A stretch of DNA of 64,000 bases. Source: Chitinophagales bacterium (lineage in GTDB: Bacteria > Bacteroidota > Bacteroidia > Chitinophagales > JADIYW01). The stretch's first letter is position 1; the number at the start of each line of letters is the position of its first letter. Made by a program: the position numbers and the translations under genes. Shown here one piece after another: positions 9,515-19,216 of this stretch. Where the stretch lies: the NCBI GenBank assembly GCA_023957235.1, contig JAMLHI010000002.1, positions 325,836-389,835 of the forward strand. The letters are read 5' to 3'. The notes under the pieces were generated by a model that was not told the DNA's origin, did no database searches, and was given only the letters and a program-made list of their open reading frames with translations.

Positions 9515-10897
9515 TTATAGCATATTTTCTGGATCAAGTATTGTATCCAACTCTTCTTTAGTCAAAAGTTGATGCTCTAATACTAAATCATAAACACTTT
9601 TTCCAGAATCTAATGCTTCTTTAGCAATTATTGTTGAATTTTTATATCCAATATGAGGATTTAATGCAGTAACGATACCAATACTATTTTTCACCTTAGT
9701 AGTACAGCTATCCTCATCTACAGTAATACCACTTACACATTTATCCACCAAAGTATCCAAAGCATTACCCATAAATCTAACACTTTCCATAATAGAAAGA
9801 CAAAGAATTGGCTCCATGACGTTTAGCTGTAACTGACCAGCTTCTGCTGCATAAGCAACAGTCAGGTCATTACCAATGATTTTAAAACATGTCTGGTTGA
9901 CAACTTCTGGTATTACTGGGTTCACTTTCCCAGGCATGATAGAAGAACCTGGAGCCATAGGAGGAAGATTAATCTCTTTCAAGCCTGCCCTTGGTCCAGA
10001 AGCCAAAAGTCTCAAGTCATTACTGATTTTAGAAACTTTAAGCGCTAAGACTTTTAAAGCTGATGAATAGCTGGCATAACCACTACAATCAGGAGTAGCT
10101 TCAATCAAATTCTTAGAAAGTGTAATAGGAAGGCCCGTAAACTCAGCCAATTTTTCAGTACATAATTCAGCATATCCTTTAGGAGCATTCAGACCAGTAC
10201 CTATAGCTGTTGCTCCCATATTCACTTCTAAAAGCAAATTGGCATTAAAATTTAATTTTGGTATTTCATTTTCAACGGCTACAGCAAATGCTTCAAATTC
10301 CTGACCTAAAGTCATAGGAACAGCATCTTGTAATTGAGTACGTCCCATTTTTATAATTGAAGCAAACTCCACCCCTTTTGCTCTAAAAGCATCAACCGTT
10401 TTCTTCATGCTTTTGAGAAGATTTTGATGCATCAGATAGATAGCAATTTTTATGGCTGTCGGATAAGCATCATTCGTAGATTGAGAACCATTGATATGAT
10501 CGTTTGGAGATACATGGCTATAATCTCCTTTTTCAAAACCCAATATTTCAATTGCTCTATTAGCAATTACTTCATTGGCATTCATATTCATTGTCGTCCC
10601 AGCGCCTCCCTGAATCATGTCAGTAGGAAATTCATTATCTAATTTGCCATCGATAACCTCATCACAAGCTTGAATAATCGCTTTGTATAACTTCTCATCA
10701 AATAAACCATAATGATTGTTAGCTGCTGCAGCTCCCTTTTTCACATAGCCAAAAGCTTTTACAAATTCAGGGTAAGATGATTGAGGTTGATTAGAAATCT
10801 TATAAGTATTGATACCTCTTTGAGTTTGTACACCATAATACGCATTAATAGGAACTTGCAGTTCACCTAATAAGTCGCTTTCTGTTCTTGTTTTCAT
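9515..10897 (-). CDS. aspA: Aspartate ammonia-lyase
   Basis: It converts L-aspartate to fumarate and ammonia. It belongs to the fumarase/aspartase superfamily: the GSSIMPGKVNPVIPE signature loop, GGAGTTMNMNANEVIANRA and SPNDHINGSQSTNDAYPTA are intact. The N-terminus RTESDLLGELQVPINAYYG fits aspartase better than class II fumarase. At 460 residues it is full length. It is a single gene between its own promoter and a terminator hairpin. Confidence 0.93.
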   Translation of the reverse strand: MKTRTESDLLGELQVPINAYYGVQTQRGINTYKISNQPQSSYPEFVKAFGYVKKGAAAANNHYGLFDEKLYKAIIQACDEVIDGKLDNEFPTDMIQGGAGTTMNMNANEVIANRAIEILGFEKGDYSHVSPNDHINGSQSTNDAYPTAIKIAIYLMHQNLLKSMKKTVDAFRAKGVEFASIIKMGRTQLQDAVPMTLGQEFEAFAVAVENEIPKLNFNANLLLEVNMGATAIGTGLNAPKGYAELCTEKLAEFTGLPITLSKNLIEATPDCSGYASYSSALKVLALKVSKISNDLRLLASGPRAGLKEINLPPMAPGSSIMPGKVNPVIPEVVNQTCFKIIGNDLTVAYAAEAGQLQLNVMEPILCLSIMESVRFMGNALDTLVDKCVSGITVDEDSCTTKVKNSIGIVTALNPHIGYKNSTIIAKEALDSGKSVYDLVLEHQLLTKEELDTILDPENML

Positions 10898-10932
10898 AGT
10901 AAAATAAAAAATAATATTTTGGATTCAAATAA

Positions 10933-10962
10933 CAAAAGTACAAAATAAAATACTCTTTCAAA
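10933..10962 (-). promoter_or_regulatory. Bacteroidota-type promoter of aspA
   Basis: On the minus strand TTTG (10962-10959) is followed after 18 bp by TACTTTTG (10940-10933), matching the TTG / TAnnTTTG consensus. Predicted transcription starts roughly 30 nt before the aspA ATG. The remaining sequence up to birA (to 11110) shows nothing else. Confidence 0.6.
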
Positions 10963-11110
10963 AATCTACTAATTCCCAATGCTTCTATAAATCAATATCG
11001 CAAAAATTATTTTCCACGCCAAATACAATTAAATAGGTTAAGTTGATGACAATTCGATATATATTGAGCATAAAATATACAATTGCTATTATCAAAAATC
11101 AATAAATAGA

Positions 11111-11872
11111 TTATAAGAAAAAGATGACTTCTTTATGATAGAATGTACGAATATGATTAGACGTTTCAATCTGAATAGATCCATCATCTAAAACCTTTCT
11201 AATCGTACCCCAAAACTCATTTTTGAGGTCACTCATTTTCATTAACTTATCCTTTCCAAATAACACATCATGATATCTATCACGTAACACTTGAATCTGA
11301 CCGTTTTTAAGAAGCAAATAATTCTTTTCAATACATTCAAACAATCTTTTAATGACTGAATTTATATCCCCTTCATAACCATTCAATTTCATTGAAGTAG
11401 CTTGAGGCAAGTTAAAAAAATACTCTTGTAACACATTTAGCCCAATTCCAATAATACTATATTGCAAAACGGCATTCTGAATACCGTTTTCAATTAACAC
11501 TCCACATACTTTCTTATTATCAATTAAGATATCATTAGGCCATTTCACTTCAATTAATTTTTCGGGTAAAAACTCTTTCAAAGTTTCATAGATGCTATAG
11601 GCAATACAAATGCTTAAATAAAACTGTTTTTGCACAGGTAAAAACTTTGGTATATACAAAAGCGACATTATGATATTCTTAAATGGCTCAGACTGCCAAG
11701 AAGTCCCAAGTTGCCCCCTTCCAGAGGTTTGTTTATAAGTCATTATGACAGCACCTTCAATTGGCTTATTATTTGACATCCATAATTTCATAAAATTATT
11801 GGTGGAATCAATTTCATTTAGTTGCATTAAAAACTTTCCTGTAAATAAAGTGTTGATTGAGGATGTATCCAA
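11111..11872 (-). CDS. birA: Biotin--[acetyl-CoA-carboxylase] ligase
   Basis: It attaches biotin to the carrier domain of biotin-dependent carboxylases. Motifs are the nucleotide/biotin loop SGRGQLGTSW, KWPNDILIDNKKVCGVLIE, and a small C-terminal SH3-like domain. There is no N-terminal winged helix, so it is a class I ligase without repressor function. At 253 residues it is of normal length. It is divergent from rsfS across 51 bp. Confidence 0.92.
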   Translation of the reverse strand: MDTSSINTLFTGKFLMQLNEIDSTNNFMKLWMSNNKPIEGAVIMTYKQTSGRGQLGTSWQSEPFKNIIMSLLYIPKFLPVQKQFYLSICIAYSIYETLKEFLPEKLIEVKWPNDILIDNKKVCGVLIENGIQNAVLQYSIIGIGLNVLQEYFFNLPQATSMKLNGYEGDINSVIKRLFECIEKNYLLLKNGQIQVLRDRYHDVLFGKDKLMKMSDLKNEFWGTIRKVLDDGSIQIETSNHIRTFYHKEVIFFL

Positions 11873-11923
11873 TAGATTATATTTAATAGTAAAATTAAAA
11901 TTTTAAAACTAGAAAATAAAAAT

Positions 11924-12307
11924 TTGAAAATAAGCAATTCATTATTAGACAAGAACGACAACAATTATTTGGTTGAACAGGTAGTCGAATTTATTCAGGA
12001 CAAAAAAGGAAAAGATATTATCAGTTTAAATCTATCACAAATCCCTGAGGCTATTGCAGATTATTTTATTATTTGCCATGCAGATTCCTATACACATGTC
12101 AGAGCAATCATGGATAATATTGAACATGAATTGACCCAAAAACTTGGAATAAAAAATATTCATATTGAAGGGCGTAGTAATGGAGAATGGGTTTTGGCAG
12201 ACATTGGAAACGTCATTGTCCATATTTTTCAAACAGAAAAAAGAGAATTTTATCAATTAGAGGATCTTTGGAGCGATGCTTTAATAAAAATATACGAAAA
12301 TACTTAA
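11924..12307 (+). CDS. rsfS: Ribosomal silencing factor RsfS
   Basis: RsfS binds uL14 on the 50S subunit and blocks subunit joining during starvation. The conserved core is IADYFIICHADSYTHVRAI, GRSNGEWVLADIGNVIVHIF and REFYQLEDLWSDA. The start is TTG at 11924; no suitable ATG is available before the conserved N-terminal helix. It lies 21 bp upstream of ftsH and is probably cotranscribed with it. Confidence 0.92.
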   Translation: MKISNSLLDKNDNNYLVEQVVEFIQDKKGKDIISLNLSQIPEAIADYFIICHADSYTHVRAIMDNIEHELTQKLGIKNIHIEGRSNGEWVLADIGNVIVHIFQTEKREFYQLEDLWSDALIKIYENT

Positions 12308-12328
12308 TAACAGTTTACCTTTATACTC

Positions 12329-14281
12329 ATGAGCGGACTACCACAAAACAGCAACAAATCACCCAAGAAAAGCAAGTTTAACTTTTATTGGATATATGCA
12401 ATTATTATTATTTTTCTCTTAGGGTCACAATTAACCAAGTTTAGTGGTTCAGTCAAAAGATTGTCTCTCAATTCACAGGCTTTTAAAGAGTTAATTCATT
12501 CTGGGGATATTAAAAAAATTGTTATTGTCAATGATGACAATGCTGAGATATTTCTAAAAGAAAGTGCACTTGAAAAAGAAAAATATAAAGACCTCAACAA
12601 GTCTAAAATGTCTTTTAACAATGCACAGCCTCAATACCAAATGTCAATACCTGGAAAGATATATTTTCAAGAGCAAATAGATAAGCTAGTTCAAGATCTT
12701 CCAGCTGATAAGGCTATCACAGTAGAATATGTAAAAAGAGGCAGTTTCTTTGATTTTTTCCTTTCCGGAATATTCCCTCTTCTTATTATCATAGGCTTAT
12801 GGTTTTTTGTGATGCGCTCAGTAGGAAATAGTATGGGCAAAGCTGGCGGTCAAATATTTAACATTGGAAAATCAAAAGCCTCATTATATGAAAAAGATAA
12901 TAACCAAGTTTCTATCACTTTTGATGATGTAGCAGGTCTTGATGAGGCAAAAGAAGAAGTAAAGGAAGTCGTGGATTTTCTAAAAAATCCAAAGAAATAC
13001 ACCAATCTTGGAGGATCTATCCCCAAAGGCTTATTGCTAGTAGGCTCACCAGGTACGGGAAAAACACTTTTAGCGAAGGCAGTTGCAGGTGAGGCAAAAG
13101 TTCCATTCTTCTCATTGTCTGGTTCTGATTTTGTTGAAATGTTTGTTGGAGTTGGTGCTTCTAGAGTGCGAGACTTGTTTAAGACTGCTAGAGAAAAAGC
13201 TCCTTGTATCATTTTTATAGACGAAATTGATGCTATTGGTAGAGCAAGAGGCAAAAATATGATTCAAAGCAATGACGAAAGAGAAAACACTCTCAATCAA
13301 ATGCTTGTAGAAATGGATGGCTTTGGTGGAGATACTGGTGTTATTATTTTAGCAGCTACCAACCGACCTGATGTGCTTGACCCAGCTTTACTCAGACCTG
13401 GACGTTTTGATAGACAAATTTCTATTGACAAACCAGATCAAAAAGGTAGAGAGCAAATTTTTAAAGTTCATTTGAAAAAACTCAAATTGGATCCTGAAGT
13501 AAGAGCAGACAAATTAGCGGCTTTGACTCCAGGATTTGCTGGGGCAGAAATTGCTAACGTCTGCAACGAAGCTGCGCTAATAGCTGCTCGAAAGAATAAA
13601 TCTATGGTGCAAGTTGATGACTTTAACAATGCAATAGATAGAGTGATTGGAGGTTTAGAAAAGAAAAACAAAATCATCTCTCCACATGAAAAAGAAATTA
13701 TCGCATACCATGAGGCTGGTCATGCTATCTGTGGATGGTACTTAGAACATGCCGACCCTTTGTTAAAAGTAACAATTATCCCTCGTGGTGAGGCTGCATT
13801 AGGATATGCGCAATATCTCCCAAAGGAACAATATCTATATAGAACTGAACAACTCTATGATATGATGTGTATGACATTGGGAGGGCGAGTAGCAGAAGAC
13901 ATTGTATTCAACAAAATATCTACAGGAGCTCAGAATGATTTGCAACGCATCACTAATATGGCTTATGGGATGGTAACTGTCTATGGTATGAATGAAAAAA
14001 TCGGGAATATATCCTTTTATGACCCGTCTAATGAAAATGCATTCACTAAACCTTATTCAGAAGCCACTGCTAGAGAGATAGATGAAGAAGTTAGAAAAAT
14101 TATTCAAAAGGCTTATGATAAAACTAAAGAAGTTCTAACTGAGAGAAGAGACCAGTTGGAAATTATCGCTCAAGCATTACTTAAAAAAGAAGTGTTGTTT
14201 AAATCTGACTTAGAAGAATTAATCGGCCATAGAATTTATGAAACTGAGCATCATAATGAGGAACCCATATCCAATCAATAG
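12329..14281 (+). CDS. ftsH: ATP-dependent zinc metalloprotease FtsH
   Basis: This is a membrane-anchored AAA+ protease for membrane-protein quality control. In order: TM1 (about residues 20-38), periplasmic region, TM2 (about 138-158), AAA+ module with Walker A GSPGTGKT (239-246, Ser in place of the more common second Pro), Walker [12 protein letters not shown], second region of homology [20 protein letters not shown], and zinc site HEAGH (461-465). At 650 residues it is full length. It ends with TAG, which shows that TAG is a normal stop here. Confidence 0.97.
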   Translation: MSGLPQNSNKSPKKSKFNFYWIYAIIIIFLLGSQLTKFSGSVKRLSLNSQAFKELIHSGDIKKIVIVNDDNAEIFLKESALEKEKYKDLNKSKMSFNNAQPQYQMSIPGKIYFQEQIDKLVQDLPADKAITVEYVKRGSFFDFFLSGIFPLLIIIGLWFFVMRSVGNSMGKAGGQIFNIGKSKASLYEKDNNQVSITFDDVAGLDEAKEEVKEVVDFLKNPKKYTNLGGSIPKGLLLVGSPGTGKTLLAKAVAGEAKVPFFSLSGSDFVEMFVGVGASRVRDLFKTAREKAPCIIFIDEIDAIGRARGKNMIQSNDERENTLNQMLVEMDGFGGDTGVIILAATNRPDVLDPALLRPGRFDRQISIDKPDQKGREQIFKVHLKKLKLDPEVRADKLAALTPGFAGAEIANVCNEAALIAARKNKSMVQVDDFNNAIDRVIGGLEKKNKIISPHEKEIIAYHEAGHAICGWYLEHADPLLKVTIIPRGEAALGYAQYLPKEQYLYRTEQLYDMMCMTLGGRVAEDIVFNKISTGAQNDLQRITNMAYGMVTVYGMNEKIGNISFYDPSNENAFTKPYSEATAREIDEEVRKIIQKAYDKTKEVLTERRDQLEIIAQALLKKEVLFKSDLEELIGHRIYETEHHNEEPISNQ

Positions 14282-14304
14282 GCTTATCACTAATCAGTAG
14301 ATAG

Positions 14305-14991
14305 ATGAAGAGTGTATATAAATATTATATTTTCAGTGTTTTCCCAATTATACTATTCAGTTGTAATCAAAAAAAGACTATTACTATAAAAAATAAAATA
14401 TTTGATAATCAGTTTGAAATCTATGAAGTTCTTAAATCTGATAAAAAAACAAAAGAAGGGCCTTATTATAGGATCAATGCATTGGGAGACACAATAGAAA
14501 AAGTCAATTATATGGAGGGGAAAATGGAGGGACAACGCATCCTTTATTACCCAAATGGACAAGTAGAAATAGTAGAAAACTATATCAATAATCAATATAA
14601 TGGACCCTATCAATCCTTTTATGAAAATGGTTCGCCCAAACAGTTTGGAACTTTCAAAGATGGACAATTTGAATCAGAGCTTAAAACATACTACCAAGAA
14701 CCTGCTGGACAACTGAAAGAAAGTGTTTGGATGAGTAAAGGCGTAGAAAATGGTCCAATAAAAATCTATTTTACCAATGGTCAACTGAAAGAATCCTATT
14801 CTTATAAAGATGGAATTAAAGAAGGTGGGTTCAAAGAATATCATCCTAATGGAATATTGGCTGCTGAGGGTCAATATGTTGATGATTTTGAAGATGGTGA
14901 GGTCAAAGTCTTTGATACGCTAGGTAACCATACTAAAACTTATATTTTTAAAGATAAAAAACCTATAGAAACTCTAAACATTAAAAATTAA
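14305..14991 (+). CDS. Lipoprotein with YwqK/MORN-type repeats
   Basis: A lipoprotein signal (IILFSC lipobox, Cys20) is followed by about five short repeats of the form YYPNGQ / FYENGSPKQFGTFKDGQ / YFTNGQLKESYSYKDG / YHPNGILAAEGQY. These are the antitoxin-YwqK-like MORN variant repeats common in Bacteroidota. They form a beta-meander; the function is unknown. It starts 23 bp after ftsH and ends 6 bp before the next lipoprotein gene, so it may be part of the same transcript. Confidence 0.75.
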   Translation: MKSVYKYYIFSVFPIILFSCNQKKTITIKNKIFDNQFEIYEVLKSDKKTKEGPYYRINALGDTIEKVNYMEGKMEGQRILYYPNGQVEIVENYINNQYNGPYQSFYENGSPKQFGTFKDGQFESELKTYYQEPAGQLKESVWMSKGVENGPIKIYFTNGQLKESYSYKDGIKEGGFKEYHPNGILAAEGQYVDDFEDGEVKVFDTLGNHTKTYIFKDKKPIETLNIKN

Positions 14992-14997
14992 ACATTT

Positions 14998-15381
14998 ATG
15001 AAGAATTGGATTTATGGAATAATTGCAACGCTAATCTTATTAGGATGTAGTCAGCAAGAAGAAGTAAAAAGTTTATATGGAGAAGACTTCAATATTTCTT
15101 CCCCCATCTCTACTGAACAGCTTATACAAGAAATAGATAGTAAAGCAGAAGTCAAAAACACTCAAGTTGAAGGAGTAGTAGAAAAATCTTGTGGTCATAC
15201 AGGTTGCTGGCTTACTTTAAAAAACAGTCAGGGCAAAACTATATATGTTACATATAAAGATGATGCTTTCACAACTGCAAAAAACCTGAAAGACAGGAAA
15301 GTAGTTTTACAAGGAGAAGGGCGATACAACCAAGATGATGAAGAATATGAATTTATTGCTAGTGGATTAAAGTTTGAATAA
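14998..15381 (+). CDS. DUF4920 lipoprotein
   Basis: The signal peptide ends in LILLGC (lipobox, Cys17). The body is a small OB-like domain with the conserved VEKSCGHTGCWLTL block, whose two Cys and His could bind metal, then IYVTYKDDAF and ASGLKFE at the end. This pattern fits DUF4920. The role is unknown; a periplasmic metal- or redox-related function is only a guess from the CGHTGC motif. It lies 6 bp downstream of the repeat lipoprotein. Confidence 0.75.
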   Translation: MKNWIYGIIATLILLGCSQQEEVKSLYGEDFNISSPISTEQLIQEIDSKAEVKNTQVEGVVEKSCGHTGCWLTLKNSQGKTIYVTYKDDAFTTAKNLKDRKVVLQGEGRYNQDDEEYEFIASGLKFE

Positions 15382-15491
15382 GCCTTTCCCAAATAAGTAT
15401 ATCTTTCTTAAAATCAAATGATAATCTATATACCTAGATTGTTAAAGTGTCAGATTCTATATTTTAATAAAAATAAAATGCCAAACTAGGC

Positions 15492-15521
15492 TTGTATTTT
15501 AAGTTTAAGTTTATATATTTG
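15492..15521 (+). promoter_or_regulatory. Promoter of the Lys-Leu-Lys tRNA operon
   Basis: TTG (15492-15494), 19 bp, TATATTTG (15514-15521): an exact match to the Bacteroidota consensus, 20 bp before the first tRNA. The following GCACTCGC is shared with the tRNA-Gly operon promoter at 63.07 kb. Confidence 0.75.
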
Positions 15522-15541
15522 CACTCGCTTTTAAAAATTAT

Positions 15542-15614
15542 GATTCCGTAGCTCAGCCGGTAGAGCAATACACTTTTAATGTATGGGTCCTGGGTTCGAA
15601 TCCCAGCGGGATCA
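15542..15614 (+). tRNA. tRNA-Lys (TTT)
   Basis: The 73-nt cloverleaf has acceptor GATTCCG/CGGGATC, anticodon arm ATACA-CTTTTAA-TGTAT with anticodon TTT, T arm CTGGG-TTCGAAT-CCCAG and discriminator A. CCA is not encoded. Confidence 0.96.
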
Positions 15615-15651
15615 CAAAACACCTTCTCGGTGAAGTTCTTAAAAAACTAAT

Positions 15652-15734
15652 GCCCACGTGGTGAAATTGGTAGACACGCCATCTTGAGGGGGTGGTTTCC
15701 TACGGATGTGCTGGTTCGAGTCCAGTCGTGGGCA
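15652..15734 (+). tRNA. tRNA-Leu (GAG)
   Basis: The class II tRNA of 83 nt has acceptor GCCCACG/CGTGGGC, anticodon arm CCATC-TTGAGGG-GGTGG with anticodon GAG, and a variable arm before the T arm CTGGTTCGAGTCCAG. CCA is not encoded. Confidence 0.94.
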
Positions 15735-15762
15735 CTCTAGCAATTTTATCGAAAAAAAATAT

Positions 15763-15835
15763 GATTCCGTAGCTCAGCCGGTAGAGCAATACACTTTTAA
15801 TGTATGGGTCCTGGGTTCGAATCCCAGCGGGATCA
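15763..15835 (+). tRNA. tRNA-Lys (TTT), second identical copy
   Basis: It is identical base for base to the copy at 15542-15614, including anticodon TTT. The two flank the Leu tRNA, which suggests a recent tandem duplication or gene conversion. Confidence 0.96.
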
Positions 15836-15842
15836 CTAAACA

Positions 15843-15880
15843 AAAAGCCATACGATAAGGTCGTGTGGCTTTTTTGTTTT
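15843..15880 (+). terminator. Rho-independent terminator of the tRNA operon
   Basis: AAAAGCCATACGA pairs with TCGTGTGGCTTTT (one T-G wobble) around TAAGG, followed by a T-run TTTTTTGTTTTT. It starts 8 bp after the last tRNA. Confidence 0.88.
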
Positions 15881-16108
15881 TCTGATATACAGTCCAGCTT
15901 TTTGTTACTTTCAAAATATCATTTTCATATCAAAACTATTCTACAGTATTTTTATGAACAAAAACATAAAGCCTGAAATACAAGAATATGAAACATAAAG
16001 AAAACAAATTACCTCTTGACTTTTATCAAATAAGCCTATTTGACTGACCTTATAGGCTACCTAGCTAAAAGAGCAGACAAAAACAGTTAAATATCTGACC
16101 TAAATGCT

Positions 16109-16116
16109 TATTTTTG
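16109..16116 (+). promoter_or_regulatory. Possible -7 element for the ALDH-GMC operon
   Basis: TATTTTTG fits TAnnTTTG, 23 bp before the aldehyde dehydrogenase ATG. No TTG is found at the usual -33 distance, so this is only a candidate. The stretch 15881-16108 holds nothing else recognised. Confidence 0.35.
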
Positions 16117-16139
16117 ACAAATAAATATTTTTTCATTTT

Positions 16140-17711
16140 ATGGAAAATCAAAACACATCTACAATCAATATCAAAAGTCCAATCACTGGAAAATTTTTGT
16201 ATGAATTGCACGATCCTTCATCTTCAGATTTGAAGAAAATAATGGATGTATCTCGTCAGATGCAACCGATTATTAGAGCCATGTCTTTAGAAGATAGGAT
16301 TAAAGAAGTTGATAAAATCATGCAGTATGTATTGAATCATGCGGATTTTATCTTGGATCAAATTATTGCTGAAACGGGCAAATCACGTACAGATGCTTAT
16401 GCAGCAGAAGTCTTTGAAGTATGTGATGTGATAGACGTGTACAAAAAGATGGCACCTAAAGTATTGGCTGATAAGAAACTTCCTATCCCAATATTCCTAA
16501 TGGGAAAAAAATCACGCCAATGGAAAGAGCCATTAGGAACGATTATGGTGATAACTCCATGGAATTTTCCTTTCTATCAAGTAATTGTTCCTGCCTTAAT
16601 GGCATTTCTAGCAGGAAATGCTGTAGTTGTAAAACCAAGCGAAGTAACTCCCCTACTTCCTTTATGGAAACATTTTTTTGCCAATAGTGGATTTATGAAA
16701 GATGCTATCCAAGTAGTATGTGGAGGAAAAACTGTAGGTGCTGAATTAATAAAACTCCGTCCTGATAAAATTCATTTCACAGGAAGCGTGAGGACTGGTA
16801 AAAAAATCATGGCGCTATGTGCAGAACAACTTATACCAGTAGATTTGGAATTGGGAGGCAAAGATCCTTCTATTGTTTTCGATGATATCAATATTGATAG
16901 AACAGTCAATGGAGTAATGTGGGGAGCTTTTACCAATGCTGGTCAAAATTGTACTGGGATAGAACGTCTCTATATTCAAGAGGGTATCTATGATAAATTT
17001 TTAAAGGAACTAGTTGATAAAACTAAACTATTGAAAACTTCTCATCCTGATAGAAACACTCAATCCCCAGAAGACTGCGATGTAGGTGCTATTACTGCAG
17101 ATTTTCAAGTTGCCTTAATAGAAGACCATATTGAAGATGCTCTTGCAAAAGGAGCTAAACTTTTATGTGGTGGAATATCACAAAAAGGCTCTCATCATAT
17201 TCCTCCTACTATCCTTGAAAATTGTACTCTAGATATGAAAGTTGCAACTGAAGAAACTTTTGGCCCAACAGTAGCAGTTTTCAAATTTAAATCCGAAGAG
17301 GAAGCTATACAAATGGCTAACAATTCACCTTATGGCCTTGGTGGCTCAGTATGGACAAGTGATATGAATAGAGGAGAACGTGTTGCTCGAGCATTAGTAG
17401 TTGGCAACGTTTGTATCAATAACCACATGATCAACGAAGCCAACCCATATCTCCCATTTGGAGGGACTAAAGACAGTGGAATAGGAAGATTTAAAGGAGA
17501 AGATGGATTGTTGACATTTTGCAATCTTAAATCTGTCATCATTGAAAAACAAAGCGATTCGATAGAGTTGCAATGGTATCCATTCACCAAAGAAAAAGCT
17601 GAAGTGCTAAGTAATTTGATGAGTGCATATTTTAGCAAACCGAAAAACTGGATAAAATTTGCTGTCAACGGAATCAAAGCTGATAGTATTGGTAAAAAAC
17701 AAAAATTATAA
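16140..17711 (+). CDS. NAD(P)-dependent aldehyde dehydrogenase family protein
   Basis: It oxidises an aldehyde to the acid through a Cys thioester. ALDH hallmarks: TPWNFPFYQ, KPSEVTPL, HFTGSVRTGKKI, the general-base region LELGGKDPS, catalytic Cys in AGQNCTG, and EETFGPTVAVF. There are 523 residues, about 30-40 more than typical because of a C-terminal extension ending in basic residues. It is 4 bp upstream of a GMC oxidoreductase, so the pair probably oxidises an alcohol to the acid in two steps. The alcohol is not known; the GMC type suggests long-chain or sterol-like substrates. Confidence 0.9.
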   Translation: MENQNTSTINIKSPITGKFLYELHDPSSSDLKKIMDVSRQMQPIIRAMSLEDRIKEVDKIMQYVLNHADFILDQIIAETGKSRTDAYAAEVFEVCDVIDVYKKMAPKVLADKKLPIPIFLMGKKSRQWKEPLGTIMVITPWNFPFYQVIVPALMAFLAGNAVVVKPSEVTPLLPLWKHFFANSGFMKDAIQVVCGGKTVGAELIKLRPDKIHFTGSVRTGKKIMALCAEQLIPVDLELGGKDPSIVFDDINIDRTVNGVMWGAFTNAGQNCTGIERLYIQEGIYDKFLKELVDKTKLLKTSHPDRNTQSPEDCDVGAITADFQVALIEDHIEDALAKGAKLLCGGISQKGSHHIPPTILENCTLDMKVATEETFGPTVAVFKFKSEEEAIQMANNSPYGLGGSVWTSDMNRGERVARALVVGNVCINNHMINEANPYLPFGGTKDSGIGRFKGEDGLLTFCNLKSVIIEKQSDSIELQWYPFTKEKAEVLSNLMSAYFSKPKNWIKFAVNGIKADSIGKKQKL

Positions 17712-17715
17712 TTCT

Positions 17716-19110
17716 ATGGCAATTTATGATTTCATAATAGTTGGATCTGGTGCTGGAGGAGGAACCCTTGCATATTATTTAAATAAATCTGGAGCTAATG
17801 TTCTATTATTAGAGGCTGGTAGATTTTACAGAAAAAATACTTTCCCAAAAACAGAAGCTGAAGCTTCTGCAGAATTATATTGGGGAGGCGGTATAGAATA
17901 TGATAATCAAGCAAAATTAGGATTTCTTAGAGGTAGATTAGTTGGAGGTTCTTCCATCATGTACCAATGCTTAATGGATAGATTTGATGATATAGCTCTA
18001 AATGATTGGCAGGCTGAATCAGGTATCAACTATTTCACTCAAAATGGAATGGACAGTCATTATACTCAAATAGAAAATGATTTGCAATTACACACTTTTA
18101 CAGAAGGAGAACGCAATGGAAATGCTAATTTGTTTGTAAAAGCTTGTGATGAACTAGGTTATAAATGGGGTTATCTTCGTAGAGGTCAGCATGATTGCGG
18201 AAGAGAACTTGGCAATGACTGTATCACTTGTTTGAATGGATGCCATAGAGATTCCAAACAAAGTTCTATGGTCGCTTTTGTGCAGAAAGCAGAAGAGAAC
18301 AACTTAAAAGTAGAAACTGAAATAGAAATCACTCAAGTCATTCATCAAAAAGATGGTGTAATTGTTAGAGGACTTCAAGGGCTGATTGGGCACAAAAAAC
18401 CTGTAGAATATAAAGCTAAAAAAACAATTTTAGCTGGAGGAGCTTTTGGTTCTACAAGAATGATGTTGATGTCTGGTTACCAAAACCAACTCCCAGCTCT
18501 AGGTAAAAAATTTGCTACCCATCCACAATTTATGTGGTTTGGATTTCAAAAGGAATATGTAGATTCTCATAAATTATTTTTTCAGTCAGTTGCCTCAAAA
18601 GATCCAAATTTTAGAGCTAATGGGTTTAAATTAGAGAATGTATTCAGCTCACCGGTCTCTACTAGTATGTTATTTACTGTCAGAGGAGCTCAACATCATG
18701 ATTTCTTAAAAAGATACAGATACATGCAGTGTGTAGAAGTAGCAGTAAGAGATGAGAACATTGGAGAAATCAGAGTGGATAAAAAAGGCAAGTTGAACGT
18801 CCATAAACCAATGACAGATCAAGATAACGAACGTAAAACTAAAGGCCATAATGCCATAAGAAACATCTTAAAAACGGCTGGAGCTTATGAAGTATATGAA
18901 TCACAAATGTCATTTGGTCTTCACTTAATGGGTGGTTGTACAATAGGTGTTGACGGTAAAAATTCTGTTGTAAGTCCAGAATTCAATGTTCATGGCATGG
19001 AGAATTTATATATCTGTGATTCAAGTGTATTTCCAAATGCACCTGGTATCAATCCGTCATTAACGATAATGGCACTAGCACATAAACTTTCTACTTTATT
19101 AATAAAATAG
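17716..19110 (+). CDS. GMC family FAD oxidoreductase (alcohol oxidase/dehydrogenase type)
   Basis: The N-terminal FAD site is FIIVGSGAGGGTLAYYL with LLLEAG ending the second strand. The C-terminal GMC block has HLMGGCTIG and NPSLTIMALA. A Cys cluster, CGRELGNDCITCLNGC then HRDSKQS, resembles that in long-chain alcohol oxidases and related bacterial GMC enzymes. The ATG at 17716 is used because the Rossmann strand begins five residues later; an upstream start at 17659 lies inside the ALDH gene. It is coupled to the aldehyde dehydrogenase and ends at a strong terminator. Confidence 0.9.
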   Translation: MAIYDFIIVGSGAGGGTLAYYLNKSGANVLLLEAGRFYRKNTFPKTEAEASAELYWGGGIEYDNQAKLGFLRGRLVGGSSIMYQCLMDRFDDIALNDWQAESGINYFTQNGMDSHYTQIENDLQLHTFTEGERNGNANLFVKACDELGYKWGYLRRGQHDCGRELGNDCITCLNGCHRDSKQSSMVAFVQKAEENNLKVETEIEITQVIHQKDGVIVRGLQGLIGHKKPVEYKAKKTILAGGAFGSTRMMLMSGYQNQLPALGKKFATHPQFMWFGFQKEYVDSHKLFFQSVASKDPNFRANGFKLENVFSSPVSTSMLFTVRGAQHHDFLKRYRYMQCVEVAVRDENIGEIRVDKKGKLNVHKPMTDQDNERKTKGHNAIRNILKTAGAYEVYESQMSFGLHLMGGCTIGVDGKNSVVSPEFNVHGMENLYICDSSVFPNAPGINPSLTIMALAHKLSTLLIK

Positions 19111-19113
19111 TCA

Positions 19114-19145
19114 AAAAACGGCAGTCAAAAATGGCTGCCGTTTTT
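19114..19145 (+). terminator. Rho-independent terminator of the ALDH-GMC operon
   Basis: AAAAACGGCAG and CTGCCGTTTTT form a perfect 11-bp stem with a 10-nt loop and a T-run in the 3' arm, 3 bp after the GMC stop codon. Confidence 0.9.
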
Positions 19146-19216
19146 ATATATGCATATTTCTTTTTGGATGATGGCTATCATTTAATAGCACAAGGAAAAC
19201 TTTCTTATAATGAGTA

